Origin: Rhizobacter terrae
GTDB lineage: Bacteria > Pseudomonadota > Gammaproteobacteria > Burkholderiales > Burkholderiaceae_C
Direction of reading: 5' to 3'
DNA: 64,000 nucleotides
Assembly: GCF_003852895.1 (NCBI RefSeq)
Contig: NZ_QUSW01000012.1
Span: forward strand, 1 to 64,000
In this document: positions 37,157 through 46,032 of the stretch, one piece after another
Position numbering within the stretch: the stretch's first letter is position 1
Layout of the letters: every line of letters starts with the position of its first letter
Translations under genes and position numbers: made by a program
The notes under the pieces: model-generated
Databases searched by the model: none
What the model was told of the DNA's origin: nothing
What the model saw: only the letters and a program-made list of their open reading frames with translations

Positions 37157-39109
37157 ATGAAGCGAAGTGCCTCCCCACCACCGGCTTCGCCTCCGGCGGA
37201 ACCGCTGCGCCATTCGGAGGAACGATTCAGGCTCCTGGTGGAAAGCGTCCAGGACTACGCCATCTTCATGATCGACCCCGAGGGCATCATCCAGACCTGG
37301 AATGCGGGCGCCCAGCGCCTGAAGGGCTACAACGCCGACGAGGTCATCGGCCAGAGCTTCGAGATCTTCTACCCCGGGGACGCCATCGAGCGCGGCTGGC
37401 CCAGGCAGGAGCTGGCGGAGGCCCGCAAAAACGGCCGCATCGAGGACGAAGGCTGGCGACTGCGCAAGGACGGCACGCGCTTCTGGGCCAGCGTGGTCAT
37501 CACCGCCTTGCGAGGCCCCGAAGGCGACCTGCGCGGCTTTGCCAAGGTCACCCGCGACCTCACCGAGCGACGCGAACAGCAAGAGGCCCTGCGCCGCAGC
37601 GAGGAACAGCTGCGGCTGATGGTCGAGTCGGTCAAGGACTACGCGATCTTCATGCTCGACCCCACGGGCAACGTGGTGAGCTGGAATGCCGGTGCCCGGG
37701 CGATCAAGGGGTACACGTCGGCTGAGATCCTTGGCAAGAATTTCGCCATCTTCTTCACTGCCGCCGACGCGGATGCAGGCAAGCCGCAGCGGGAGCTGGC
37801 CGACGCGCGGCTGCAGGGCCGCGTGGAGACCGAAGCGTGGCGGGTGCGCAAGGACGGCAGCGTGTTCTGGGCCCACGTGGTGATCACGCCGGTGGTGGAC
37901 CACGAAGGCGTGCTGCGCGGCTATTCCAAGGTCACGCGCGACATGTCCGACCACCGGCGCCTGGTGGAGCTGGAGCACTCCAGCCAGCGCATGAACGAGT
38001 TCCTCGCCATGCTGGCCCACGAGCTGCGCAACCCCCTCGCGCCCATTCGCAATGCGGTGAGCATCCTGCAGGTGCACCCGCTGATGCCTGCGCAACTGGC
38101 GGGCACGAGCGACATCATCGACCGGCAGCTCGTGCACCTCACCCGGCTGGTCGACGACCTGCTGGACATCGCACGCATCTCCACCGGCAAGATCGTGCTG
38201 CGCCACGAAGCCCTGGACTTTCGCGAGGTCGTGCACGCGAGCATGGAGGCGACGCGCCCGCTGGCCGCCGCTCGGCGCCATCGCGTGCACCTGGACATGC
38301 CCGAGCAGCCGATCCGGATGACGGGCGACCACACGCGGCTGGTGCAGGCCTTGCAAAACCTGCTCAGCAACGCCGTGCGCTACACGCCTGCGGGTGGCGA
38401 CATCAGCGTGCGGGTGCAGCTGGAAGGCCAGGCCGTCGTCACCTCCGTCACCGACACCGGCGTGGGCATCGCGCCCGAAGCGCTGGAACGCATCTTCGAG
38501 CTCTTCGCGCAGGAAAGCGGCAAGCGCACGCCGGCTGAAGGCGGCCTGGGGATCGGGCTGAGCCTGGCCCGCTCGCTGGTGGAGCAGCACGGCGGGCTGC
38601 TGACCGCTGCGAGTGCCGGTCTCGGCCAGGGCAGCACCTTCACCATGCTGCTGCCGCTGCGCGTGCCCGGCAGCATGAACGGGCCGACCCACGCCCCCAC
38701 CTCGCTGCCCAAGGCAGCCCGGCCGCTGAGGGCGCTGGTCATCGACGACAACCGCGACTCGGCCGACACCATGGTCTACGTGCTGCAGTTGCTGGGCCAC
38801 GGCGCCCAGGCGGCCTACGGTGCGCAGCAAGGCCTGGCGGTCGCCGCGGAGATCGCGCCGCAGCTGGTCCTGCTGGACCTGAACATGCCCGACGGCAGCG
38901 GCTTCGAGGTGATGCGGCAACTGCGCGCCGCGATCGCGCATCCGGTCTACATCGCCGCCATGACCGGCTACGGCCAGAACAGCGACCGCGCGAGCACGCT
39001 GGCCGCCGGATTCGACATGCACCTCACCAAGCCGGTGGGCACGCTCGACCTGAACGACGCCTTGGCGGGCGCCACGCGCCTGCTGGACGAACCCGTCCCC
39101 GAGCATTGA
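37157..39109 (+). CDS. Hybrid histidine kinase with two PAS domains and receiver
   Basis: A 650-residue soluble kinase. Two PAS domains (about residues 20-140 and 150-270) are near-duplicates, each starting with VESVQDYAIFM or VESVKDYAIFM and followed by WNAGA. Then come HisKA with His288 (MLAHELRNPL), HATPase (N-box LLSNAVRYTP, G1 DTGVGIAPE, G2 GLGIGLSLA) and a C-terminal receiver with phospho-acceptor Asp574 (LLDLNMPDG). No membrane segment is predicted. The duplicated PAS of this type often senses redox or small ligands. The output regulator is not adjacent. Confidence 0.9.
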   Translation: MKRSASPPPASPPAEPLRHSEERFRLLVESVQDYAIFMIDPEGIIQTWNAGAQRLKGYNADEVIGQSFEIFYPGDAIERGWPRQELAEARKNGRIEDEGWRLRKDGTRFWASVVITALRGPEGDLRGFAKVTRDLTERREQQEALRRSEEQLRLMVESVKDYAIFMLDPTGNVVSWNAGARAIKGYTSAEILGKNFAIFFTAADADAGKPQRELADARLQGRVETEAWRVRKDGSVFWAHVVITPVVDHEGVLRGYSKVTRDMSDHRRLVELEHSSQRMNEFLAMLAHELRNPLAPIRNAVSILQVHPLMPAQLAGTSDIIDRQLVHLTRLVDDLLDIARISTGKIVLRHEALDFREVVHASMEATRPLAAARRHRVHLDMPEQPIRMTGDHTRLVQALQNLLSNAVRYTPAGGDISVRVQLEGQAVVTSVTDTGVGIAPEALERIFELFAQESGKRTPAEGGLGIGLSLARSLVEQHGGLLTAASAGLGQGSTFTMLLPLRVPGSMNGPTHAPTSLPKAARPLRALVIDDNRDSADTMVYVLQLLGHGAQAAYGAQQGLAVAAEIAPQLVLLDLNMPDGSGFEVMRQLRAAIAHPVYIAAMTGYGQNSDRASTLAAGFDMHLTKPVGTLDLNDALAGATRLLDEPVPEH

Positions 39110-39110
39110 G

Positions 39111-40271
39111 TCAGGTGCAGGCCCTGGCCGCGCGCCGGAACGCCTCCTGCGAGAAGTCGTACTGCTTCAACGCGGGGTTGTGCACCTTCGAAAAGGCGCG
39201 GAAGTCAATGGCGTAGACACATCGCGTGAACCGCAGGTGCTGCTCCGCCGTGGCCCGCGTGGCCACCTGGATGGGAAACAGCACCTCGGCCCCTGTCTCT
39301 GCCGCGAAGTCGATGCCGCAGGCGTGGTCGTACACCATCGTCGCCATCTGCCCGATGCACAGCATGCTGCTCGCAGCAGTCGCGACGAAGCGGCCGTCCT
39401 GCACCAGGCGAAGCCCGAGGTCGGACATGTCCTGCCCGCCCGTGAATACGTCGCTGCCAGCATGCCGGCCCGCGTCCTCGATCGCCTGCACGGCCCCCGC
39501 ACCCAGCTGGTCGCTCGCGGCCCACACCACGCTGGCTTGCGGATAGCGCTTCAGCAGCTTGCCGGCCAGCCACCGGCCCTCGCGCTGCGTCCATCGCGTG
39601 GGCACCACCTGCTTGAGCACGGCCCCCGGGTGTTCCGCCACCGCCCGCACCAGGCCGGCCTCGCGCTGGCCGGAGCCGAACCAGGTGGTGTCGCCGCCCA
39701 GGCCCACGACGTGGATGAGCTTGTCGGACGCCACGGCCTGCCTGCGTGCCGCCTCCTGGATGAGCGCCTTGGCCAGCACATAGCCCTTCTCTTCCTCCGA
39801 CGACTCGAACGAGCCTGCCCAGTGCGGGTAGCGCAGGCGCGGCGACTGGCCGATGGCCGGGAGTTCGCTCGGAAAGATCGACCCCATCACGAACACCGGC
39901 ACGCCCGCGGCCTCGGCCGCTTCCATGATCGGCTTGCTCTGCCCCACCACGACGTTGACGATGACTGCATCGGGCCGAGGCGTGTCGCCGATGATCTGCA
40001 AAGTCTGGCGCTGACGCGCGTAGCGGTCGTCCACGCCGAGACTGTGGGTCGTGAACTCGAAGCCCAGCGTCTGCGCGGCGTGTTCCATGATGCCGAACAC
40101 CTGCGGCCAGAAGGTGTTGCCCTCGCTGTTGGGCGTGATCATGGCGATGCGCGGCCGCTTGGGCGCCGGCGATGGCGTGGTCGCGTCGGGGGCGGGGCCG
40201 GCGCCTGCTGGCATCGCGTGGACTGCCAGGCTCGCACCAACGGCCTGAAGCATTGCGCGTCTCGTCGGCAT
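39111..40271 (-). CDS. Sugar-type (type 1) periplasmic binding protein, orphan
   Basis: A 386-residue exported protein with an Arg-containing signal (MPTRRAMLQAVGASLAVHAM). The mature part is a type-1 periplasmic binding fold (RIAMITPNSEGNTFWPQVFG, PDAVIVNVVVGQSKPIMEAA, VVWAASDQLGAGAVQAIEDA). This is the ribose/LsrB/LuxP-like class. There is no permease or ATPase beside it. Its stop is 1 nt from the stop of the convergent hybrid kinase; that kinase lacks a periplasmic domain, so a direct sensor pair is unlikely. An upstream in-frame GTG (40328) is an alternative start without ribosome-binding site. Confidence 0.75.
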   Translation of the reverse strand: MPTRRAMLQAVGASLAVHAMPAGAGPAPDATTPSPAPKRPRIAMITPNSEGNTFWPQVFGIMEHAAQTLGFEFTTHSLGVDDRYARQRQTLQIIGDTPRPDAVIVNVVVGQSKPIMEAAEAAGVPVFVMGSIFPSELPAIGQSPRLRYPHWAGSFESSEEEKGYVLAKALIQEAARRQAVASDKLIHVVGLGGDTTWFGSGQREAGLVRAVAEHPGAVLKQVVPTRWTQREGRWLAGKLLKRYPQASVVWAASDQLGAGAVQAIEDAGRHAGSDVFTGGQDMSDLGLRLVQDGRFVATAASSMLCIGQMATMVYDHACGIDFAAETGAEVLFPIQVATRATAEQHLRFTRCVYAIDFRAFSKVHNPALKQYDFSQEAFRRAARACT

Positions 40272-40458
40272 CCAGTCGCTGCGCACCGCACTCCATTTCC
40301 GCGCCCTACGGCCCTGCTTCAGGCGCACGGCCGATTTTCGAAGATCGTGAATGGCAGTGCACAGGAAATACCCTCAGCAGGGTGCTGCCAAGGGAAGGCA
40401 AAAAGAAGGCGCCGCCGGGGGTGACGGCGACGCCCAACGGGGAAGCGGCGGCGTGGGT

Positions 40459-41739
40459 TCAGTAGCGCGGCTTGCGCTTGACGTGCGCCGGGTCGTACTT
40501 GCGCATCTCGGCTTCGTCGTCGCGCTCGCGGATGCCGCAACGACGGTACTGCTCGTGCAGCGCGCCCAGCGCGTCGCGGTCGAGGTCCACGCCCAGGCCG
40601 GGACCCGGGGGCACGGCCACTGAACCATCGACGATGCGCACCGGCCCGCCCTGGATCAAGTCCTCGCACTGCCAGGGGTAATGCGTGTCGCAGGCGTAGC
40701 TCAGGTGCGGCAGCGACGCCGCGAGGTGCGTCATCGCCATCAGGCTGATGCCCGCATGCGAGTTGCTGTGCATGGACAGGCCGATGCCGAAGGTGTGGCA
40801 CATGCTGGCCAGCTCGCGCGTGGCGCGCAGGCCACCCCAGGCGTGGTGGTCCAGCAGCACCGTCTGCACGGCGTTCATGCGCACGTTCTCGCGGAACTCG
40901 GCGTGGTCGCACACGACCATGTTGGTGGCCAGCTCCAGGCCGGTCTGCTCGCGCAGCGCCGCCAGGTCGGCCAGCGTGAGCACGGGGTCTTCGTAGTACT
41001 CCAGCTCGCGGCCCAGCCGTTGCGCCACATGCAAGGCGGTGGGCAGCGACCAGTTGCCGTTCGGGTCGATGCGCAAGGGATGCGACGGGAACGCCTGCCG
41101 CAGGGCAAGCAATGCATCGGCCTCCGCATCCGGCGCGAAGACGCCGGCCTTGAGCTTGATGCTGCCGAAGCCGAAGTCGGCCACCATCTGCCGCGCCTGC
41201 GCGACGATGCCCGCCGGGTCCAGCGCCGCGCCCCAGCGGTCGGCCTCGTAGGGACGGTCGATGTGCTCGGCGAACTTGTAGAACAGGTAGGCGCTGTAGG
41301 GCACGCGGTCGCGCACCTGGCCACCCAGCCACACGGCCAGCGGCACGCCCTCGCGGCGGGCACACAGGTCGGCCAGCGTGGACTCGAAGGCGCCGAAGGT
41401 CTTCATGAAGACGCGGGCCGCCTTGCTGCCGGGCACGGTGGCGATCTTCTTCTGCTCTTCCGCACTGAAGGCATGGGTGCGCACCGCGAGGTCCACCGCA
41501 TGCAGGTCGAAGGGGCTCAGGCCACGCAGCGCCTGCGCCGAGGCCTGCAGCCGCAACAGCGTGTCGGACTCGCCGTAGGTTTCGCCGATGCCCAGCGCGC
41601 CGTCATCGGTCTCGATCTCGATGATGGCGCGCAAGGCATATGGCTGGTGCACGCCCGATGCATTGAGCAGCGGCGGGTCCTTCAAGGCGATGGGCGTCAC
41701 GCGGACGGCCGAGATCCTGGCGGGGCGGGATGGGGTCAT
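40459..41739 (-). CDS. gudD: Glucarate dehydratase (enolase superfamily)
   Basis: A 426-residue cytoplasmic enzyme of the mandelate-racemase subgroup that dehydrates D-glucarate to 5-keto-4-deoxyglucarate. Visible active-site features are the KxK motif GSIKLKAG, metal ligands in IDPNGNW and YYEDP, ATNMVVCD, and the catalytic His block MHSNSHAGISLMAMTH characteristic of glucarate dehydratases. It starts 15 nt downstream of the lacI-like gene on the same strand, so both are probably co-transcribed. Uronate dehydrogenase downstream of the divergent operon would make its substrate. Activity on galactarate or idarate cannot be excluded. Confidence 0.85.
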   Translation of the reverse strand: MTPSRPARISAVRVTPIALKDPPLLNASGVHQPYALRAIIEIETDDGALGIGETYGESDTLLRLQASAQALRGLSPFDLHAVDLAVRTHAFSAEEQKKIATVPGSKAARVFMKTFGAFESTLADLCARREGVPLAVWLGGQVRDRVPYSAYLFYKFAEHIDRPYEADRWGAALDPAGIVAQARQMVADFGFGSIKLKAGVFAPDAEADALLALRQAFPSHPLRIDPNGNWSLPTALHVAQRLGRELEYYEDPVLTLADLAALREQTGLELATNMVVCDHAEFRENVRMNAVQTVLLDHHAWGGLRATRELASMCHTFGIGLSMHSNSHAGISLMAMTHLAASLPHLSYACDTHYPWQCEDLIQGGPVRIVDGSVAVPPGPGLGVDLDRDALGALHEQYRRCGIRERDDEAEMRKYDPAHVKRKPRY

Positions 41740-41754
41740 GTCGTGATGGAAAGT

Positions 41755-42750
41755 TCAGGCGCGGCGCCGCGTGGAGGCCCGGGGCACCAGTCGCGGTTCG
41801 AGGATTTCGTCGAAGGGCTGGGCCAGTTCGCCGTTGATGGATTCGAGCAGCCGCTGCATGGCCACGTCGCCCATGCGCTCGCTTTGCATGTCCACGGTGG
41901 TGAGGCCGGGCGATGCGTAGCGGCCATAGGCGATGTCGTCGAAGCCGGCAATGGAAACGTCTTCCGGCACGTGCAGGCCCAGGGTCTTGGCTTCGCTCAT
42001 GAGGCCGAGCGCCACGAGGTCGTTGTAGGCCACCACCGCGTGCGGGCGGTCAGGCCCCAGCAGCACCTGCGAGGCGATGCGCTCGCCGGCCTCCGCGCTC
42101 GGTGCCGCCACCTCGAACACGCGGGCCACCTTGCCCACTTCGGACAGCGCATCGTTGAGCCCGCGCAGGCGTTCCTGGTTCCAGCGCGCCGCCTTGAAGC
42201 CGACGTAGGCGACATCGCGGTGGCCCAACTCGACAAGGTGACGTCCCAGCATGAAGGCAGCACGGTAGCCGTCGCTGCCCACGCTGTGGATGCCCAGCCG
42301 CCCCAGCCGTCCGAAAAACACCACCGGCTTGCCCAGCTCGGCCAGCCAGGCGATGGATTCTTCAGGCAGGCGCGAGCTGACGATGAGGCCGTCCACCCGC
42401 CGCGACAGCGTCTCCAGCAACTGCCGCTCGGGCGACTGGCTTTCTTCGGTGTCGACGAACAGCAGGTTGTAGCCGCGGCTCATCGCCACGCGGTTCGCGC
42501 CCTTCACGATGGCCGTGAAGTGAGGGTTGCGGATGTCGAGGATGACCACGCCCACCGCGCCGGTCTGCCCCGTGATCATGCTGCGCGCCAGCGGGTTGGA
42601 CTGGTAGCCCAGGCGCGAGATGGAGTCCTTGATGCGCGCTTCCACCTCGGGTGAAAAACGCTGCGTGCCGTTGACGAACTTCGACACGGTGGCGGTGGAA
42701 ACGGCGGCTGCCGCGGCCACGTCGCGCAGGGTGGCTTGACGTTTGATCAT
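41755..42750 (-). CDS. LacI-family regulator of the uronate locus
   Basis: A 331-residue regulator with N-terminal HTH (ATLRDVAAAAAVSTATVSKF) and hinge, then a sugar-binding-like core (GVVILDIRNPHFTAIVKGAN, DGLIVSSRLP, IAGFDDIAYGRYASPGLTT). It is divergent from a sugar ABC operon, with two 17-bp operator-like sites in the 202-nt gap. It probably represses both itself with gudD and the transporter operon until an inducer such as an aldarate or uronate binds. Confidence 0.92.
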   Translation of the reverse strand: MIKRQATLRDVAAAAAVSTATVSKFVNGTQRFSPEVEARIKDSISRLGYQSNPLARSMITGQTGAVGVVILDIRNPHFTAIVKGANRVAMSRGYNLLFVDTEESQSPERQLLETLSRRVDGLIVSSRLPEESIAWLAELGKPVVFFGRLGRLGIHSVGSDGYRAAFMLGRHLVELGHRDVAYVGFKAARWNQERLRGLNDALSEVGKVARVFEVAAPSAEAGERIASQVLLGPDRPHAVVAYNDLVALGLMSEAKTLGLHVPEDVSIAGFDDIAYGRYASPGLTTVDMQSERMGDVAMQRLLESINGELAQPFDEILEPRLVPRASTRRRA

Positions 42751-42757
42751 GCGTGTT

Positions 42758-42774
42758 TTGGAAAACGATTAACT
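42758..42774. promoter_or_regulatory. LacI-type operator O1 (TTGGAAAACGATTAACT)
   Basis: A 17-bp site 8 nt from the regulator's start codon. Its reverse complement AGTTAATCGTTTTCCAA matches site O2 at 16 of 17 positions, around a central CG. It would autoregulate the lacI-gudD transcript. Confidence 0.72.
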
Positions 42775-42846
42775 CAAGCATATCTGCAAACAACCAGCCA
42801 CGTCAGAAAGAGATGACCTGGGGTAAGCACCAGGGACAGTTGTCAT

Positions 42847-42875
42847 TGACATCGTACAACTCGAACTCTACGCTG
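42847..42875 (+). promoter_or_regulatory. Sigma-70-type promoter of the uronate ABC operon
   Basis: TTGACA (42847-42852, perfect -35) and TACGCT (42870-42875, -10 with the key first T, A and last T) are separated by 17 nt. Operator O2 starts 7 nt after the -10, covering the expected transcription start, as in lac-type repression. Confidence 0.65.
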
Positions 42876-42882
42876 CAAACAA

Positions 42883-42899
42883 GTTAAACGTTTTCCAAA
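42883..42899. promoter_or_regulatory. LacI-type operator O2 (AGTTAAACGTTTTCCAA)
   Basis: A 17-bp site just downstream of the -10 of the operon promoter, near-identical in opposite orientation to O1. The centres are 124 bp apart (close to 12 helical turns), which would allow repressor-mediated looping. Confidence 0.75.
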
Positions 42900-42952
42900 C
42901 CAATCAAGCGAGCATGAACTGCAGGGTCCATGCATCGCCGGAGACAACAAGG

Positions 42953-44260
42953 ATGCGATCCGCCTCCAAGCGCCATGGCCTCGCCCTGGCCACCCTCTTC
43001 TCGTTGGGACTGCCCCATGGCGCCGCCTGCGCCGACGACACGATCCAGGTCTGGACGCGCTCGTCCGCAGACGGCCGCAAGACCTACGACACCATCGCCG
43101 AGGCCTTCACGAAGAAGTCCGGCGTGCGCGTCGAATACTTCAACGCAATGACCGATTTCGAGCAGCGCCTGGCACGCGCCGCAGCGGGCAACGACCTGCC
43201 CGACCTCATCATCAACGACGTGGGCTCGCTCGGCCAGTTCGTGGGCATGGGCATCGTGGACGAGATCGACCGCGGCAAGATCGCCGGCAGTGCGGACCTG
43301 CACGAAGCCGCCTGGCGCGGCGCCAAGGCCCACAACGGACGGTACTACGCGGTACCCACCTCGGCGCAGGCCCACGTGCTGTTCATCCGCAAGGACTGGC
43401 GCACCAGGCTGAAGATGCCCGTGCCGCAGACCTGGGCCGACGTGCAGGCGCTGGCCAAGGCCTTCACCGAGAAGGACCCCGACGGCAACGGCCGCGCCGA
43501 CACCTACGGCTTCGTCTTCCCGGGCAGCACCACGCGCGGCTATGCGGCCTGGTTCATGAGCTCCTTTCTCTGGCAGGCCGGCGGCGATTTCATCCGCCCC
43601 GCCGGGCAGGACCAGTACAAGAGCGCGCTCACCGAACCCGCGGCCGTCCAGACCCTCAACTGGTTCAAGCGCCTGTTGTGCGACGACAAGGTGATGCAGC
43701 CCAACGCCATCAACGCGACGACGCAGGAGGCGAACCAGGCCTTCATCTCGGGGCAGGCGGGCATGTACCTGTCGGGTCCGTATCACATCGCCCTCTTCGA
43801 CAAGGAGCCCGGGCGCGACAAGGTGGAGGTGGTGCCCGCGCCCGCCGGCAGCGGCGGCAAGGCCGTGCTCGCGGGCGGTGAACTCGCCTACCTGATGAAG
43901 ACCAGCGCCCACAAGGCCGCCGCCCAGAAGTTCGTCGAATTCCTCATCTCGCCGGAAGGACAGTCGTTGGGCATGAAGGCACCGGCCGGCGGCTTGCCGG
44001 TGGTGCGGCTGCCGGTGAACAAGAAGGTGGACGTGGGCGCGACCTACCAGGACCCGCGCTGGCAGATGGTGGCCGATGAGTATGCGCAGCACGGCCACGC
44101 GCTGGCCGCGATTCCCAACTGGGCGAAGGTGCAACAGGTGGCCGCCGAGGGATTCAACGGCAGCCTGGCGCGCTGCTCCACCGCCGTGCAGGCCGACCTG
44201 CAGGCCCTGAGCGCGAAGGTGGACGAAGAACTCGCCCGCCAGAAGGTGCTGGCGAAATGA
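42953..44260 (+). CDS. CUT1-type ABC sugar-binding protein
   Basis: A 435-residue periplasmic family-1 solute-binding protein with signal peptide (LATLFSLGLPHGAACAD). Landmarks: IQVWTRSSADGRKTYDTIAE, AAAGNDLPDLIINDVGSLGQ and the SGQAGMYLSGPYHIALFDKE hinge. It begins the transporter operon. ATG 42953 has GGAGA 8 nt upstream; ATG 42914 would add 13 residues and lacks such a site. Cargo by context: uronate-containing mono- or oligosaccharides. Confidence 0.9.
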   Translation: MRSASKRHGLALATLFSLGLPHGAACADDTIQVWTRSSADGRKTYDTIAEAFTKKSGVRVEYFNAMTDFEQRLARAAAGNDLPDLIINDVGSLGQFVGMGIVDEIDRGKIAGSADLHEAAWRGAKAHNGRYYAVPTSAQAHVLFIRKDWRTRLKMPVPQTWADVQALAKAFTEKDPDGNGRADTYGFVFPGSTTRGYAAWFMSSFLWQAGGDFIRPAGQDQYKSALTEPAAVQTLNWFKRLLCDDKVMQPNAINATTQEANQAFISGQAGMYLSGPYHIALFDKEPGRDKVEVVPAPAGSGGKAVLAGGELAYLMKTSAHKAAAQKFVEFLISPEGQSLGMKAPAGGLPVVRLPVNKKVDVGATYQDPRWQMVADEYAQHGHALAAIPNWAKVQQVAAEGFNGSLARCSTAVQADLQALSAKVDEELARQKVLAK

Positions 44261-45141
44261 GCCTGTCACCGACATCGCGACGCCTGGCGGCCTTGGGGCC
44301 CTGGCTGTACCTCGCGCCCGCGCTCGTGGTGTTCGCGATGTTCAAGTTCATTCCCATGCTCAAGGGCCTGGAGATGAGCTTCTACAAGGTCAACTTCGGC
44401 GGCACGAACGAGTGGGTGGGCCTGGCCAACTTCGAGCGCGCCGTGACCGATCCGGGCCTGCGCACCGCGGTGTGGCACACGCTGGTCTACGTGCTGGGCA
44501 CCGTCGCGCTGTCGGCCAGCATCGCGCTCTTGCTCGCCATGGCGCTGCAAGGCCAGGCGCGGCACCTGCGCTTCCTGCGCACGGCGATGTTCCTGCCGGC
44601 CGTGACCAGCGCGGCGGTGCTGGCCGAGGTCTGGCGCATCCTCTACGCGCCAACGCCGGATGGCGTCATCAACACCATCATCGGCTGGGCTGGCGTGGCG
44701 CCGCAGGGCTTCCTGAGCAACCCGGACCAGGCCCTCGCCGCGCTCATGGGCATGCATGTGTGGAAGCATGTGCCTTACGACACGGTGATCTTCGTCGCCG
44801 GCCTCGCGGGCGTGAGCAAGGAGCTGTACGAAGCCGCGGAAGTGGACGGCGCCAACGCGTGGCAGCGCTTCGTGCACGTCACGCTGCCGGGCATCGCACC
44901 GTCCATCACCATCATCGCGACGCTGGGCTTCATCCGCGGCTTCCGCGTGTTCACCGAGGTCTATGCCACCACCGGCGGCGGGCCGGGCGGCGCGACCGAG
45001 GTCGTCATGACGCACATCTACAAGCAGGGCTTCGTGGAGCTGGACTATGGCTATGCCGCCGCAGCCTCCTTCCTGCTGTTCGTGTTCACCGCGCTGACGA
45101 CCACGCTTTACCTCGCGTGGCGCCGAAGGGGCGCGCAATGA
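44257..45141 (+). CDS. CUT1 ABC permease, MalF/UgpA-like
   Basis: A 294-residue inner-membrane permease with six helices and the EAA loop KELYEAAEVDGANAWQRFVH that contacts the ATPase, followed by VTLPGIAPSITI. It overlaps the binding-protein gene and the next permease by ATGA junctions. Confidence 0.92.
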   Translation: MSLSPTSRRLAALGPWLYLAPALVVFAMFKFIPMLKGLEMSFYKVNFGGTNEWVGLANFERAVTDPGLRTAVWHTLVYVLGTVALSASIALLLAMALQGQARHLRFLRTAMFLPAVTSAAVLAEVWRILYAPTPDGVINTIIGWAGVAPQGFLSNPDQALAALMGMHVWKHVPYDTVIFVAGLAGVSKELYEAAEVDGANAWQRFVHVTLPGIAPSITIIATLGFIRGFRVFTEVYATTGGGPGGATEVVMTHIYKQGFVELDYGYAAAASFLLFVFTALTTTLYLAWRRRGAQ

Positions 45142-46028
45142 GCGCCGTGATGAGCGCCCTGCCCTCGCACGATCACGGCCTGCAACGCGCACGCCTGCGG
45201 CGCCTCGGTGCGCTGGCGGCCCGTGGCCTGCTCTACGCGCTGGTGATCGTCGTCTTCGTCGGCCCGTTCTGGGGCATCGCGATGACCGCGTTCTCCGGCG
45301 CCACCGTCGCCCCCGGTCGCCTGCTGCTGTGGCCCGAGCAAGCCACGCTGGACAACTTCCGCTATGCCTGGGAACAGGCCAAGGTCTGGCGCTACCTGCT
45401 CAACTCCGCCATCGTCGTCGCTGCGGGCACCGTGCTGCAGGTGATGGTGAGCGCCCTCGCCGCCTATGCATTGGCCCGCAAGAAGTTCCGTGGCGCCGCC
45501 TGGGTGAGCCTGGCGCTGCTGTCCACCATGATGCTGCCCGAGGAGGTCATCGCCATTCCGCTGTACCTCGTGCTGGGCAAGCTGCCGCTCCTGGGCGTGA
45601 GCGTGCAGAACACGCGGCTCGGGATGATCCTGCCGGTGGTGGGCTGGGCCTTCTCCATCTTCCTGCTCACCGAGTTCATGCGCCGCATTCCGGTGGAGCT
45701 GGAGGAAGCCGCCCGCATGGACGGCGCGCGCGACTGGCAGGTGCTGGTCTACGTGATCCTGCCGCTGGTGCGCCCGGCGCTGGGCACGGCCGCGATCTTC
45801 GGCTTCATCATGATCTGGGACCAGTACCTGCTGCCCCTGCTCGTGACCAACCGCGAGTCGCTGTACACGCTGCCGGTGGCGCTCGCCACGGTGCGCGCCG
45901 ACGAGACGATGAAGCCCGCGGTGTTCATCGCCATCACGCTGATCGCGATGCTGCCCAGCATCGTCGTCTACCTGCTGTTCCAGAAATCATTCAACCGCGG
46001 GCTGCTGGCCGGCGCGGTCAAGGGCTGA
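45138..46028 (+). CDS. CUT1 ABC permease, MalG/UgpE-like
   Basis: A 296-residue partner permease. The EAA loop reads VELEEAARMDGARDWQVLVY, then VILPLVRPALGTA, typical of the MalG class. A hydrophilic N-terminus of about 30 residues precedes the first helix. It is coupled to the preceding gene and ends 4 nt before the ATPase. Confidence 0.92.
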   Translation: MSAVMSALPSHDHGLQRARLRRLGALAARGLLYALVIVVFVGPFWGIAMTAFSGATVAPGRLLLWPEQATLDNFRYAWEQAKVWRYLLNSAIVVAAGTVLQVMVSALAAYALARKKFRGAAWVSLALLSTMMLPEEVIAIPLYLVLGKLPLLGVSVQNTRLGMILPVVGWAFSIFLLTEFMRRIPVELEEAARMDGARDWQVLVYVILPLVRPALGTAAIFGFIMIWDQYLLPLLVTNRESLYTLPVALATVRADETMKPAVFIAITLIAMLPSIVVYLLFQKSFNRGLLAGAVKG

Positions 46029-46032
46029 AGCC

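Noticed and set aside
35243-39106. 1287-codon minus-strand open frame opposite fpr, yeiH and the hybrid kinase
   Set aside because: It spans three convincing plus-strand genes, and its sequence is low-complexity in Arg, His, Gln and Gly. It is a shadow of high GC content.
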